The notes beneath the pieces are model-generated. The model made no database searches, was not told the origin of the DNA, and was given only the letters and a program-made list of their open reading frames with translations. A stretch of DNA of 54,127 nucleotides, taken from assembly GCA_000436475.1 (NCBI GenBank), contig FR886207.1:1-54127 (forward strand). The letters run 5' to 3'. The first letter of the stretch is position 1, and every line of letters starts with the position of its first letter. This document shows positions 1-8,922 of this stretch, piece by piece. The translations under genes and the position numbers were made by a program. Source of the stretch: Eubacterium sp. CAG:248. GTDB lineage: Bacteria > Bacillota > Clostridia > Lachnospirales > Lachnospiraceae.

Positions 1-50
1 ATTTGTCGTCCGTTCGTCACCAACTAATATTCGATTAAACAACAATACTC

Positions 51-1814
51 TTAATCATCTTCACCCTGAAGAGCATCATATCCAACCTCTCCAGTACGAA
101 CCTTTACTACATTTTCAACATCATATACGAATATCTTACCATCTCCGATATGACCAGTGTAAAGTACTTTTCTTGCTGCATTGATTACATCCATAACTGG
201 CACCTTTGAGATAACCATCTCTACCTGGACCTTAGGAAGTAACTGCATCTCCATCTGAACACCTCTGTAGTATTCAGGTGCACCCTTCTGGGCTCCACAG
301 CCAAGCACCTGTGTTACTGTCATACCAGTTACACCGATATCGTTCATAGCCTTCTTTAAAGCCTCGAATCTTTCCTGCTTCATAAGGATTTCAACCTTAG
401 TAATCTTCTTATCATCAGGTATTTCAGATGTCTTAACCATAGCTGGAACCGCATTTTCAACGGATTCTGAACCAACTGATACAACATCATCATATGTTAT
501 ATCTATATCTGGCATTCCTGCTGCACCGAATTCAAAACCTGCATATGCACTTGTAAGACCATGCTCACATATATCAAGTCCCTTGATTTCTTCTTCCTTA
601 GAAGCTCTAAGTCCGATAGTTGCCTTAATAGCAAGGAATACAATTGTCATACATACTACTGCCCATGCTGCTACTGTTACAAAACCTAATAACTGAAGTC
701 CTAACTGTGTGAAGCCACCACCAAAGAATAAGCCTTCTGCTTTGATAGCACCATTTTCCATAGCTATTGCATATCCAGGTGCCTTGCTTGTTGCAAAAAG
801 ACCAACTGCGATTGTTCCCCAGATACCATTCATCATATGAACAGCAACTGCACCAACAGGATCATCTATATGCAGCTTATAATCAAGAAGCCATACACCA
901 AATACTACAAGAAGTCCTGCTACAATACCAATAACAAAAGCACCCTTTGCATCAGTTACATCACAAGAAGCTGTTATAGCAACAAGACCTGCAAGTGATG
1001 CATTAAGACACATTGAAACATCTGGCTTTTTATACTTAATCCATGTAAATATCATACATGTTACTGTTGCTACCGCTGGTGCTATTGTTGTTGTGAGAAA
1101 TACTGATCCAAGATCTTCGATTGTAGTGCAACCAGCGCCGTTGAAGCCATACCAGCCGAACCATAATATGAATACACCGAGCGCTCCAAGCGGTATGCTG
1201 TGTCCGGGAAACGCATTTACCTTGACTACCTTTCCTTTTTCATCCTTGACAAACTTACCAATACGTGGTCCAAGTATCTTTGCGCCTATAATAGCTGAAA
1301 TACCACCTACCATATGTATACAGCATGAACCAGCAAAATCATGGAAGCCTAACTGTGCTAACCAGCCGCCGCCCCATATCCAGTGTGCTTCGATTGGATA
1401 TACAAGTGCTGATATAACTCCAGAATATACACAATATGAAAGGAACTTTGTTCTTTCTGCCATAGCTCCTGATACTATTGTTGCTGTTGTTGCACAGAAT
1501 ACTAAGTTAAATACAAAGCTTGAGAAATCAAAACTCTCATAAGCCGTAAATATATCAAATCCAGGTTTTCCAATAAAACCTGCTAAATCTTCACCAAGTA
1601 ATAAACTAAAACCTATCACTATGAATACTACTGTACCTATACAGAAATCCATAAGATTCTTCATAATAATATTACCTGCGTTCTTAGCTCTTGTGAAGCC
1701 TGTTTCTACCATTGCAAATCCTGCCTGCATCCAGAATACCAGTGCAGCACCGATAAGGAACCAGATTCCAAATGTCTGCTCACTTATCAAGTTAGTTATC
1801 TGTTCTACTGCCAT
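51..1814 (-). CDS. amt: Ammonium channel Amt with fused C-terminal PII (GlnB/GlnK) domain
   Basis: This 587-aa protein has an Amt/Rh ammonium channel of about 11 membrane segments (residues ~15-420). The two pore histidines lie in IHMVGG and VAVHMMNG. After an acidic linker, residues ~470-583 form a complete PII domain with GVTGMTVT, the T-loop motif EYYRG and the ATP-binding loop GHIGDGKIFV. In ordinary cells Amt and GlnK are separate proteins, and GlnK plugs the channel when nitrogen is plentiful. Here the sensor is tethered to it. The T-loop arginine that enters the pore is kept (YRG), but the tyrosine uridylylated in enterobacterial PII (Tyr51) aligns with Met, so control is probably by ATP/ADP/2-oxoglutarate only. 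A good SD lies just before the ATG. No separate glnK is seen nearby. Function is sure; the mode of regulation is inferred. Confidence 0.95.
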   Translation of the reverse strand: MAVEQITNLISEQTFGIWFLIGAALVFWMQAGFAMVETGFTRAKNAGNIIMKNLMDFCIGTVVFIVIGFSLLLGEDLAGFIGKPGFDIFTAYESFDFSSFVFNLVFCATTATIVSGAMAERTKFLSYCVYSGVISALVYPIEAHWIWGGGWLAQLGFHDFAGSCCIHMVGGISAIIGAKILGPRIGKFVKDEKGKVVKVNAFPGHSIPLGALGVFILWFGWYGFNGAGCTTIEDLGSVFLTTTIAPAVATVTCMIFTWIKYKKPDVSMCLNASLAGLVAITASCDVTDAKGAFVIGIVAGLLVVFGVWLLDYKLHIDDPVGAVAVHMMNGIWGTIAVGLFATSKAPGYAIAMENGAIKAEGLFFGGGFTQLGLQLLGFVTVAAWAVVCMTIVFLAIKATIGLRASKEEEIKGLDICEHGLTSAYAGFEFGAAGMPDIDITYDDVVSVGSESVENAVPAMVKTSEIPDDKKITKVEILMKQERFEALKKAMNDIGVTGMTVTQVLGCGAQKGAPEYYRGVQMEMQLLPKVQVEMVISKVPVMDVINAARKVLYTGHIGDGKIFVYDVENVVKVRTGEVGYDALQGEDD

Positions 1815-1920
1815 AATCTTTTCCTCCCTAATTCTTTTCTTGGAAGTCTAATGAAGTTGATCAGTTTTCATAAGACAACTGAAATACAGAATAACACATG
1901 AATTACCCGCGACGTAATAA

Positions 1921-1969
1921 AATAAAAAAAGACGTGCAACCACTTTATTTAATAAAGTAATCACACGCC
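1921..1969 (-). terminator. Strong intrinsic-terminator hairpin in the amt leader
   Basis: On the minus strand a near-continuous 18-bp stem (arms 1932-1949 and 1951-1968, with some G-U pairs) is followed at once by seven T residues. It lies about 110 nt upstream of the amt ATG and downstream of a TATAAT at 2002-2007. It could be an attenuator of amt. It could also be the terminator of the leftward lepA-hemW transcript, which has no room for one at its own 3' end. Confidence 0.65.
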
Positions 1970-2001
1970 TTTGTGTTATTTGTTTTTCAATTATGTTGTT
2001 T

Positions 2002-2007
2002 ATTATA
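2002..2007 (-). promoter_or_regulatory. Probable -10 box of the amt promoter
   Basis: On the minus strand the hexamer is an exact TATAAT. Transcription would start near 1995, just before the terminator-like hairpin. No convincing -35 sits at 16-18 bp, so an activator may be needed. The divergently placed AraC-type gene is a candidate, which is inference from position only. Confidence 0.35.
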
Positions 2008-2049
2008 CATATCTTTTTTAATATTTATTGAAAAAATCCGACATATTTA

Positions 2050-2077
2050 TTGACTTTTTTAATATTTGCTTTATTAT
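2050..2077 (+). promoter_or_regulatory. Promoter of the araC-type regulator gene
   Basis: TTGACT (2050-2055) and TATTAT (2072-2077) are 16 bp apart. The predicted start site near 2084 lies downstream of an in-frame TTG at 2066, which supports the ATG at 2126 as the translation start. Confidence 0.55.
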
Positions 2078-2125
2078 TATTTTATAAATTCTATTTTTAA
2101 CATAAGCAGCAAAAGGAGTTTACAT

Positions 2126-2965
2126 ATGAACAATCACATATACCAGCCCATGTTATTTAACCCGGACATTGATATCCAGACTAAATCATTAACTAAAATA
2201 AACAAATATGGTACAACTAAAGTCCATGAAAATATGTATATATATGAATCAGCCAGTAATACTTCAGCAAATATTATAAATTCAATGTACTCTGCTCTTG
2301 TTCCATCTACCCATACAGAATGGATCATAGGCTATAACCATACAGATAACAAGTCATCATTCTACTGTATTGGACCTGTAGTTAAAAAACGTACTTATGA
2401 TTTTGGTAACTATGAGCATTATTTTGGCGTATGCTTTGATGATATATATTCCTACTATGCAAAAGGGGTCAATGCTGACACTTACCCTTCAGGCATGACA
2501 GGGGAAGTATACGAATATTCTCCTTCAGAAGGCTCATATGAATACAAGCTTATAGAAGATTTTAAAACAAGCTGCAGCTTTGAAAAACACATACATATGT
2601 TTAAGGCATTTCTTGAAAATGCCAAACAATGCTGCTATATTCCTGATAATATGATAACGCTCACTGATATCATAAAAAAAGCTTATGGCAATATACTCAT
2701 ATCTGAGCTTGCCACAAGCCTTGGTTATTCTGAAAGACATATTCAAAGAATGTTTAACGAAGTACTAGGCATGTCACCTAAAGATTACTGTAAAATTATA
2801 CGTTTCCAGAATGTGTTATACAATATGTTATCAGACTGCAGGCAGAATAACAGCGGATATATATCCGGGTTGGGATATTCGGACCAGGCTCACTTCCAGC
2901 GGGAATTCAAGTCATTTACCGGACTGACTCCACGACATTTTCTTATGCAGTTCAAACCTGTATAA
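2126..2965 (+). CDS. AraC/XylS-family transcriptional regulator
   Basis: This 279-aa protein has an N-terminal domain of about 180 residues that I do not recognise, probably ligand-sensing. A C-terminal AraC-type DNA-binding domain (~185-279) carries two helix-turn-helix units, ISELATSLGYSERHIQRMF and then ISGLGYSDQAHFQREF, ending in the family's FTGLTPRHF. The ATG at 2126 follows AAAAGGAG at a good distance. An in-frame TTG 60 bp upstream lies before the predicted transcription start and is unlikely. It is transcribed away from amt and shares its intergenic region, so it may regulate amt, but nothing in the sequence proves this. Its 3' end overlaps the convergent hemW by 14 bp. Confidence 0.9.
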   Translation: MNNHIYQPMLFNPDIDIQTKSLTKINKYGTTKVHENMYIYESASNTSANIINSMYSALVPSTHTEWIIGYNHTDNKSSFYCIGPVVKKRTYDFGNYEHYFGVCFDDIYSYYAKGVNADTYPSGMTGEVYEYSPSEGSYEYKLIEDFKTSCSFEKHIHMFKAFLENAKQCCYIPDNMITLTDIIKKAYGNILISELATSLGYSERHIQRMFNEVLGMSPKDYCKIIRFQNVLYNMLSDCRQNNSGYISGLGYSDQAHFQREFKSFTGLTPRHFLMQFKPV

Positions 2966-4199
2966 AATCAGACATGACTGTATTGCTTATATCTATTCCT
3001 CTCTGGGATAGATATAGGTAATCACCATTCTTTACAAGCAGTCCGGCAGCTATGTTATCTTTTATCTGTTTGTCATATACATCATATATATCACAGCCAA
3101 ACTTCTCTTTAAAATCATTAACATCTATGCCTTTAGTCTTTCTTAAGCCAAGAAACATATATTCTGACATCTCATCTTCCTTTGACAGTTCTTCCACATC
3201 CATCCTTAACAGCCACACATCATCTGATTGTCTGGTATTTTTTTCATAACAGCAATAATCTTTATTGTTTTCGTTATTTAGTAATATATCCATGTATCTG
3301 TTTATATCAGAAATATTAGTATATCTTATATTGTCATATAAAGAAGCTGCTCCGATTCCAAAACCAATATAGTTACACCTCTCCCAGTACTTTATATTAT
3401 GTCTGCACTCATATCCTTTCTTCGCATAATTGGATATTTCATATTGTTCATATCCAGCTGCTGCAAGTACTTCCTTTGTCATATGATACATATCCCTGTC
3501 CTCCTCATCTGATGGGATCTGTGGATATTTATCAATATTTTCTGAAAGTGCTGTACCATCTTCTACTATAAGGCTATATACAGATATATGCTGCATCTCT
3601 AGTGATATCGCTGTGTTAAGCACAGACTTAAAGCTTTCAATAGTCTGACCTGGAAGTGCAGACATAAGATCTATATTGATATTATCAAAACCGGCCTCTT
3701 CTGCTATCCTTAAGCTTTCCAGAAATTGTTCATAGGTATGGATCCTTCCAAGCATCCTTAATTCATTATTATTGGTACTCTGCAATCCGAAGCTTATTCT
3801 GTTTATGCCAGCCTGACGATATATAGCTGCCTTTTTTTCATCCATAGTACCAGGATTACATTCTATTGTTATCTCTGCCTCATCACTGACGTTATAATTA
3901 TGTCTTACTGCCTCAATAATATCTTTTATATCAGAAGCATCTATTACTGATGGCGTTCCTCCTCCTATGAATATAGATGTAACTATATCCTTACAATGGT
4001 TATTACTTTCATTATTGCACTTATTAATACAGCTATTTGTCTTACCTTCGGCTGCCAGATTTATTTCTCTTATAAGTGCTTTAACATATCTTTTTCTTGT
4101 CTTTTCATCAGCAGGTGATGAAAGAAAGTCACAATATATGCATTTATGTACACAAAAGGGGATATGTATATATATCCCCAGTTCGTTTTTATTCTTCAT
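2952..4199 (-). CDS. hemW: Radical SAM heme chaperone HemW
   Basis: This 415-aa protein has the N-terminus GIYIHIPFC and the radical SAM cluster motif CVHKCIYC (Cx3Cx2C) that binds 4Fe-4S and SAM. FIGGGTPS and the C-terminal HemN-like domain follow. The family was long annotated as oxygen-independent coproporphyrinogen oxidase, but HemW proteins insert heme and lack coproporphyrinogen oxidase activity. It is somewhat longer than usual (~375-380 aa), mainly through an Asn- and Cys-rich insert at residues ~53-75. Its start overlaps the end of lepA by 11 bp, so translation is probably coupled. lepA-hemW adjacency is common in Firmicutes. Confidence 0.92.
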   Translation of the reverse strand: MKNKNELGIYIHIPFCVHKCIYCDFLSSPADEKTRKRYVKALIREINLAAEGKTNSCINKCNNESNNHCKDIVTSIFIGGGTPSVIDASDIKDIIEAVRHNYNVSDEAEITIECNPGTMDEKKAAIYRQAGINRISFGLQSTNNNELRMLGRIHTYEQFLESLRIAEEAGFDNINIDLMSALPGQTIESFKSVLNTAISLEMQHISVYSLIVEDGTALSENIDKYPQIPSDEEDRDMYHMTKEVLAAAGYEQYEISNYAKKGYECRHNIKYWERCNYIGFGIGAASLYDNIRYTNISDINRYMDILLNNENNKDYCCYEKNTRQSDDVWLLRMDVEELSKEDEMSEYMFLGLRKTKGIDVNDFKEKFGCDIYDVYDKQIKDNIAAGLLVKNGDYLYLSQRGIDISNTVMSDFIQV

Positions 4200-6003
4200 C
4201 CAGCTTCAACACACTCATGAATGCCTTCTGTGGTATTTCTACATTACCAATCTGACGCATTCTCTTCTTTCCTTCCTTCTGCTTTTCAAGAAGCTTCTTT
4301 TTACGCGAAATATCTCCACCATAACACTTAGCAAGTACATCCTTACGAAGTGCCTTAACAGTTTCTCTTGCTATTACCCTGCTTCCAATAGCTGCCTGGA
4401 TAGGTATTTCAAACTGCTGTCTTGGTATCTCCTGCTTGAGCTTTTCGCACATTTTTCGTCCTCTTTCTTCTGCACTGCCTGCGAATACAATAAACGAAAG
4501 TGCATCCACCTCTTCCTTGTTGATAAGAATATCAAGCTTAACAAGATTAGACCTCTCGTATCCCTTCATCTCATAATCAAATGATGCATAGCCTCTTGAA
4601 CGTGATTTCAATGCATCAAAGAAATCATATATTATTTCGTTAAGAGGAAGATCATACTTAAGAAGTGCTCTTGTCTGTTCTATATATTCCATACCATTGT
4701 ATACACCACGGCGTTCCTGACAAAGCTTCATGATAGGTCCGACAAATTCTGTTGTTACCATAATCTCTGCACTTACCATTGGCTCTTCCATATAATCAAT
4801 CTCAGATGGATCTGGCATGTTAGATGGGTTCGTAAGATCTATGACATCTCCGTTTGTTTTATGGACCTTATATATAACACCAGGAGCTGTTGTAACAAGG
4901 TCAAGATTATATTCCCTTTCAAGTCTTTCCTGTATAATCTCAAGGTGTAGAAGTCCTAAAAAGCCACATCTGAAACCAAATCCAAGAGCTATAGATGTTT
5001 CTGGTTCAAACTGTAGTGATGCATCATTAAGCTGAAGCTTTTCAAGTGCCTCCCTTAAATCCTGATACTTTGCACCATCTGCAGGATATAATCCACAATA
5101 AACCATAGGATTAACCTTTTTATAGCCTGGAAGCGGCTCTGCTACCGGTCTGTCATTATCAGTTACTGTATCACCAACTCTTGTATCCTGGACGTTCTTA
5201 ATACTTGCTGTAATATATCCAACCATACCAGCAGATAGTTCATCACAAGGTATGAACTGTCCTGCTCCAAAATATCCAACTTCTACAACCTCTTCCACAG
5301 CACCTGTCGCCATCATCCTTATCTTTGTACCCTTTTTAACAGTACCTTCGACTATTCTTACAAATATAATAACACCTTTATATGCATCATATAGGGAATC
5401 AAATATAAGTGCTGAGAGTGGATTTGAAGGATTACCTTCTGGTGCTGGTATTTTTGTTACTATCTGTTCCAATACTTCTTCTATATTAATACCATTTTTA
5501 GCTGATATAAGAGGAGCATCCTGGGCTTCTATACCTATAATATCTTCTATTTCATCTTTAACCCTGTCCGGTTCAGCACTTGGAAGATCTATCTTGTTGA
5601 TAACTGGAAATACTTCAAGATCATGATCCAGTGCAAGATATACATTGGCCAGTGTCTGTGCTTCTATTCCCTGTGCTGCGTCTACTACAAGCACAGCACC
5701 ATCACAGGCTGCAAGTGCTCTTGACACCTCATAGTTAAAGTCAACGTGTCCTGGAGTATCTATAAGATTAAATATATATTCTTCTCCATCTAGAGCCTTA
5801 TATACAGTTCTTACTGTCTGGGACTTGATAGTTATGCCTCTTTCTCTTTCTATATCCATATTATCAAGAACCTGCTCCTGCATTTCCCTGCTTGTAAGAA
5901 GTCCAGTCTTTTCTATGATTCTGTCAGCAAGAGTTGACTTACCATGATCAATATGTGCTATTATGCAAAAGTTTCTTATGTTTTTCTGATTAATTTTAGC
6001 CAT
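4189..6003 (-). CDS. lepA: Elongation factor 4 (back-translocating GTPase LepA)
   Basis: This 604-aa protein is full length. It has the GTPase domain with P-loop AHIDHGKST (~17-25), DTPGHVD (G3) and NKIDLP (G4), then EF-G-like domains II, III and V. The LepA-specific C-terminal domain ends near KKLLEKQKEGKKRMRQIG. EF4 acts on the ribosome in translation under stress and in ribosome maturation. It lies between the amidase gene (8-bp overlap) and hemW (11-bp overlap), an overlapping three-gene operon. Confidence 0.98.
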   Translation of the reverse strand: MAKINQKNIRNFCIIAHIDHGKSTLADRIIEKTGLLTSREMQEQVLDNMDIERERGITIKSQTVRTVYKALDGEEYIFNLIDTPGHVDFNYEVSRALAACDGAVLVVDAAQGIEAQTLANVYLALDHDLEVFPVINKIDLPSAEPDRVKDEIEDIIGIEAQDAPLISAKNGINIEEVLEQIVTKIPAPEGNPSNPLSALIFDSLYDAYKGVIIFVRIVEGTVKKGTKIRMMATGAVEEVVEVGYFGAGQFIPCDELSAGMVGYITASIKNVQDTRVGDTVTDNDRPVAEPLPGYKKVNPMVYCGLYPADGAKYQDLREALEKLQLNDASLQFEPETSIALGFGFRCGFLGLLHLEIIQERLEREYNLDLVTTAPGVIYKVHKTNGDVIDLTNPSNMPDPSEIDYMEEPMVSAEIMVTTEFVGPIMKLCQERRGVYNGMEYIEQTRALLKYDLPLNEIIYDFFDALKSRSRGYASFDYEMKGYERSNLVKLDILINKEEVDALSFIVFAGSAEERGRKMCEKLKQEIPRQQFEIPIQAAIGSRVIARETVKALRKDVLAKCYGGDISRKKKLLEKQKEGKKRMRQIGNVEIPQKAFMSVLKLDEE

Positions 6004-6790
6004 TAATATAACCTGCCTGTTCTAAGTATTTTATTATTCCATCTGATATTGCTTTAGCTGTTTTCTCTTTATTAGTTGTTACAAGCTTGTTGTCATCACT
6101 GTTATACATATTTCCAAGTTCAATTATACAGCTTGCTGATGAACTGTGCTGATTAATATAGTAATTCTTTGATGAATCATTTGGAGTACCCGTATTCACC
6201 CCACCTACCGTTTCACCAGATTCTTTAAACACATTCATAATATCTGAAGCAAGGCTCTTTGAATCAGTTGGAGATGATGTATATATCCACGCACTGACAC
6301 CTCTGCCTGTTCCATCCTTCTTAGCAACATCCCTGTGCAGTGATACTGTTGCTACAGCTTTTCCTGTATTGATTTTTTTAATACGTGATGTATAATCTAC
6401 ATTCTCATCTGTTGTCCTTGTCATAATAACCTTAACTCCATAATCAGCAAGATTTTTTTCAACAAGTCCAGCCAGCTCTAACACCTGTGTTTTCTCATAA
6501 TTCTTTCCATCATACTGTCCTGTATCAGAACCTCCATGAGATGCATCTATACATACGATTGCTTTATCTGATATATCTGTCTTTTTACCACTTGTATCAT
6601 TACCGGATTCGGTATTGTCACTTGGTTCTTCTGATATAGAATCATTTGTTTTATCACTTCCAATACCAACCATTGATTTTATTGAAGTTCCAAAGTCCAT
6701 ATATAACATAACCGCAAAAACTATAACAGACATTAAAGCCGCTATTCCAAATATTCTATGCCACTGTATTCCTGTACCTTTATTTTTCAT
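5996..6790 (-). CDS. N-acetylmuramoyl-L-alanine amidase (Amidase_3), membrane-anchored
   Basis: This 264-aa protein has one N-terminal membrane segment or signal anchor (~12-30), a Ser/Asp/Thr-rich spacer, and an Amidase_3 zinc hydrolase domain (~75-262). The zinc and catalytic residues are visible: His in DASHGG, Glu in NYEKTQ, His in VSLHRD, and Glu in CIIELGN. It should cleave the MurNAc-L-Ala bond outside the membrane. Its size and domain are like CwlD, the spore-cortex amidase. Its place beside sigE and in front of lepA, where Bacillus carries the sporulation genes gpr and spoIIP, fits a sporulation role, but that is inference. It is the first gene of the amidase-lepA-hemW operon. Confidence 0.88.
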   Translation of the reverse strand: MKNKGTGIQWHRIFGIAALMSVIVFAVMLYMDFGTSIKSMVGIGSDKTNDSISEEPSDNTESGNDTSGKKTDISDKAIVCIDASHGGSDTGQYDGKNYEKTQVLELAGLVEKNLADYGVKVIMTRTTDENVDYTSRIKKINTGKAVATVSLHRDVAKKDGTGRGVSAWIYTSSPTDSKSLASDIMNVFKESGETVGGVNTGTPNDSSKNYYINQHSSSASCIIELGNMYNSDDNKLVTTNKEKTAKAISDGIIKYLEQAGYING

Positions 6791-6874
6791 ATTACCTTTT
6801 TTCCATATCTTTATATAATGTTGATAGTTCTCCTATACTGGGCAAATTTTCCCTTATACTAATCATACCTTTAT

Positions 6875-6903
6875 ATTTTCATAGACACAGCCTGGAATGT
6901 CAA
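6875..6903 (-). promoter_or_regulatory. Likely promoter of the amidase-lepA-hemW operon
   Basis: On the minus strand TTGACA (6903-6898) and GAAAAT (6880-6875) are 17 bp apart, about 85 bp before the amidase ATG. The -35 is perfect and the -10 matches 4 of 6. Confidence 0.45.
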
Positions 6904-6944
6904 GCAAAAAGTTATATTATTTTATATTATTTGATGTTAATTCT

Positions 6945-7685
6945 TCAGCACGCCCTCACCATATCCCTCTTCAATCTTTTTATTATCTTTTTTTCAAGTC
7001 TTGATATATACGACTGTGATATACCAAGCATATCTGCTACTTCCTTTTGTGTTCTTTCTTCTCCATCTTTGTCGCTAAGCCCATATCTTAAATCGACTAT
7101 AATTCTCTCCCTCTCTGACAGATTGCCAAGTGCACTTTTAAGTGCTTTCATTTCCACCTCATTTTCAAGATCCTTATAACACACATCATCATCTGTGCCA
7201 AGAATGTCTGACAATAAAAGCTCATTTCCATCCCAGTCTACATTTAAAGGCTCATCTATAGATACTTCTGCCCTGATTTTACTGTTTCTTCTAAGATGCA
7301 TAAGAATCTCATTCTCTATACATCTTGATGCATATGTAGCAAGCTTTATATTTTTATCACGGTCATATGAATTAATAGCCTTTATAAGTCCTATTGTTCC
7401 GATAGATATCAGATCCTCTACTCCCACACCTGTATTATCGAATTTTTTTGCTATATATACAACAAGACGAAGGTTATGTTCTATCAGCATTTTCTTGGCA
7501 TAATCGTCATCCTCGGTTTTTAACATCGCCAATACATTTTTCTCCTCATCTGTATCAAGCGGTGCTGGTAACACCTCTGCCCCTCCTATATAATGAACCT
7601 CTTTTGAGCCTAGCATATATAGATTTTTTATAGATGGTACCATCTTAAACCGGAAACGATCCGCAACTGCCACTTTAATCACCAT
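6945..7685 (-). CDS. sigE: RNA polymerase sporulation sigma factor SigE (pro-sigma-E)
   Basis: This 246-aa protein aligns along its length with mother-cell sigma-E: the processing region before HYIGGAEVLPAPL, region 2 with GVGVEDLISIGTIGLIKA, and region 4.2 helix-turn-helix KEVADMLGISQSYISRLEK. About 32 residues before YIGG form the basic/hydrophobic pro-sequence that holds the factor inactive at the membrane until SpoIIGA cleaves it. I chose the ATG at 7685 because an AGGAG lies 4-6 bases upstream. An in-frame ATG at 7745 would add 20 residues and also has an AGGATGG before it, so it cannot be excluded. The gene directly follows spoIIGA, as in Bacillus. Confidence 0.96.
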   Translation of the reverse strand: MVIKVAVADRFRFKMVPSIKNLYMLGSKEVHYIGGAEVLPAPLDTDEEKNVLAMLKTEDDDYAKKMLIEHNLRLVVYIAKKFDNTGVGVEDLISIGTIGLIKAINSYDRDKNIKLATYASRCIENEILMHLRRNSKIRAEVSIDEPLNVDWDGNELLLSDILGTDDDVCYKDLENEVEMKALKSALGNLSERERIIVDLRYGLSDKDGEERTQKEVADMLGISQSYISRLEKKIIKRLKRDMVRAC

Positions 7686-7798
7686 TTCTCTCCTCTTTTC
7701 TACGGTGCTGTTACTTTTATAGAAATACGAATGCACCGCTGACATATTTCCATCCTGTAATGCAAAAACTCATCCTCTCTTATAGCTTTGCATTAACG

Positions 7799-8665
7799 CT
7801 AAATCATACGTCCATTTATAAGTGCCTGATATTCCCCGTTTTGTGATACTTTCCTATCCGAAAGTCCTATCAGTGCACCTTTATAAGCCTTCGTTTCATC
7901 TTTTCCTGATATGTACATATAATCTGATGTAATAACTTCTATGATCCCCTCATTATTACCTATTGTTCTGTATGGTATAAAATGATACTTTAATCTCCCG
8001 TAATCATTTATCTGATAAAGAACATTTTCAAAATATGATTTATCCATCACATTTACCGGCTTACCTGTATACTTATCTGTAAGCTGATTCCCGGTATCTA
8101 CTATTCCGTGAAGCATAATCTTATGATTGTCAACTATAACAGTAACCTTGTATATGTCACTGTTTTTTTTATAGGTTCTATACACTCTGGCAATCACTAT
8201 TATAACAACTACGGATATCAGTATAAGATATATAAGCTGATTGTAAGTAACTAATATACGTCTTATTATCCAGCCGGCATATGTATAATATACAATCATA
8301 TGCATAATCCCGCCTGAAAAACATGCTACAGACAGCATAATAATCATACCCTTAAACAGTTCTTTTAAATAATTTGTTAAAGCATACCTGTCATTGTTAC
8401 TTTGTCGTGCTTTTATGATATTTAATGGACTATTTATCACAGCAAGCATAAGAGCTGTAACAATAAAATATGTGCATAAATTAACGAATAGCCTATATCT
8501 GTCAGGAATCATCACTGCAGCAACTGACCATACGGCTCCTAAAGTGGAAGAAAGCAGCAGCCGGATAGCAGATGCATGATAACGCATAATTCTGTTAACA
8601 ATAAGCAGTATAATCAGATCCATACAATAATTAATCCCAAACAATATATCTATATATATTACAAT
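7799..8665 (-). CDS. spoIIGA: Sigma-E processing peptidase SpoIIGA
   Basis: The N-terminal half has about five membrane segments. The C-terminal half is an aspartic-protease-like domain with the catalytic motif GIVDTGNQL (Asp ~190) followed by PVNVMD and the family's GEYQALING. It cleaves pro-sigma-E during sporulation. No good ATG exists in frame: one TTG at 8644 is too far from the SD and would remove conserved residues. Family alignment (V-I-Y-I-D-I-L...N-Y-C-M-D) points to an ATT at 8665, nine bases from a perfect AGGAGG (8680-8675). An out-of-frame ATG at 8669 sits at the ideal distance and opens a 12-codon frame. Product is sure; the start codon is not. Confidence 0.9.
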   Translation of the reverse strand: MVIYIDILFGINYCMDLIILLIVNRIMRYHASAIRLLLSSTLGAVWSVAAVMIPDRYRLFVNLCTYFIVTALMLAVINSPLNIIKARQSNNDRYALTNYLKELFKGMIIMLSVACFSGGIMHMIVYYTYAGWIIRRILVTYNQLIYLILISVVVIIVIARVYRTYKKNSDIYKVTVIVDNHKIMLHGIVDTGNQLTDKYTGKPVNVMDKSYFENVLYQINDYGRLKYHFIPYRTIGNNEGIIEVITSDYMYISGKDETKAYKGALIGLSDRKVSQNGEYQALINGRMI

Positions 8666-8760
8666 CCATTCCCACCTCCTTTACGCAATATATACAAGAT
8701 TATGTATAACATCCTGTATCAGCTAACAAGAAGAGTATACATAAAGTTATGTGCAAAATT

Positions 8761-8767
8761 TGTCGCA
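8761..8767 (+). promoter_or_regulatory. Possible Spo0A box upstream of spoIIGA
   Basis: TGTCGCA matches the Spo0A-binding consensus TGTCGAA at 6 of 7 bases. It lies about 95 bp before the spoIIGA start. In Bacillus the spoIIG promoter is activated by Spo0A at upstream 0A boxes. One match alone is weak evidence. Confidence 0.3.
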
Positions 8768-8837
8768 GTAAGGAGCCATATACAAAATTTAAGATAAAAG
8801 TCTGCTGCTTTTCATTGTGTCGTCATAAGTATAAACA

Positions 8838-8880
8838 TAAAAAAACAGGATAGTATATAAATCAATCATACACTATCCTG
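8838..8880 (-). terminator. Intrinsic terminator of the ftsZ end of the division cluster
   Basis: On the minus strand the arms CAGGATAGTGTAT (8880-8868) and the matching ATACTATCCTG (8856-8846) enclose a short loop and run into six or more T residues. It lies 43 bp after the ftsZ stop and separates the division cluster from spoIIGA-sigE. Confidence 0.85.
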
Positions 8881-8922
8881 CCATATATAAGTTATTATAA
8901 GACTACTGCGTCTGTTTATGTA

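Noticed and set aside
3967..4584. Plus-strand frame of 205 codons across the hemW-lepA junction
   Set aside because: Antisense to two conserved genes; no SD and no recognisable domain.
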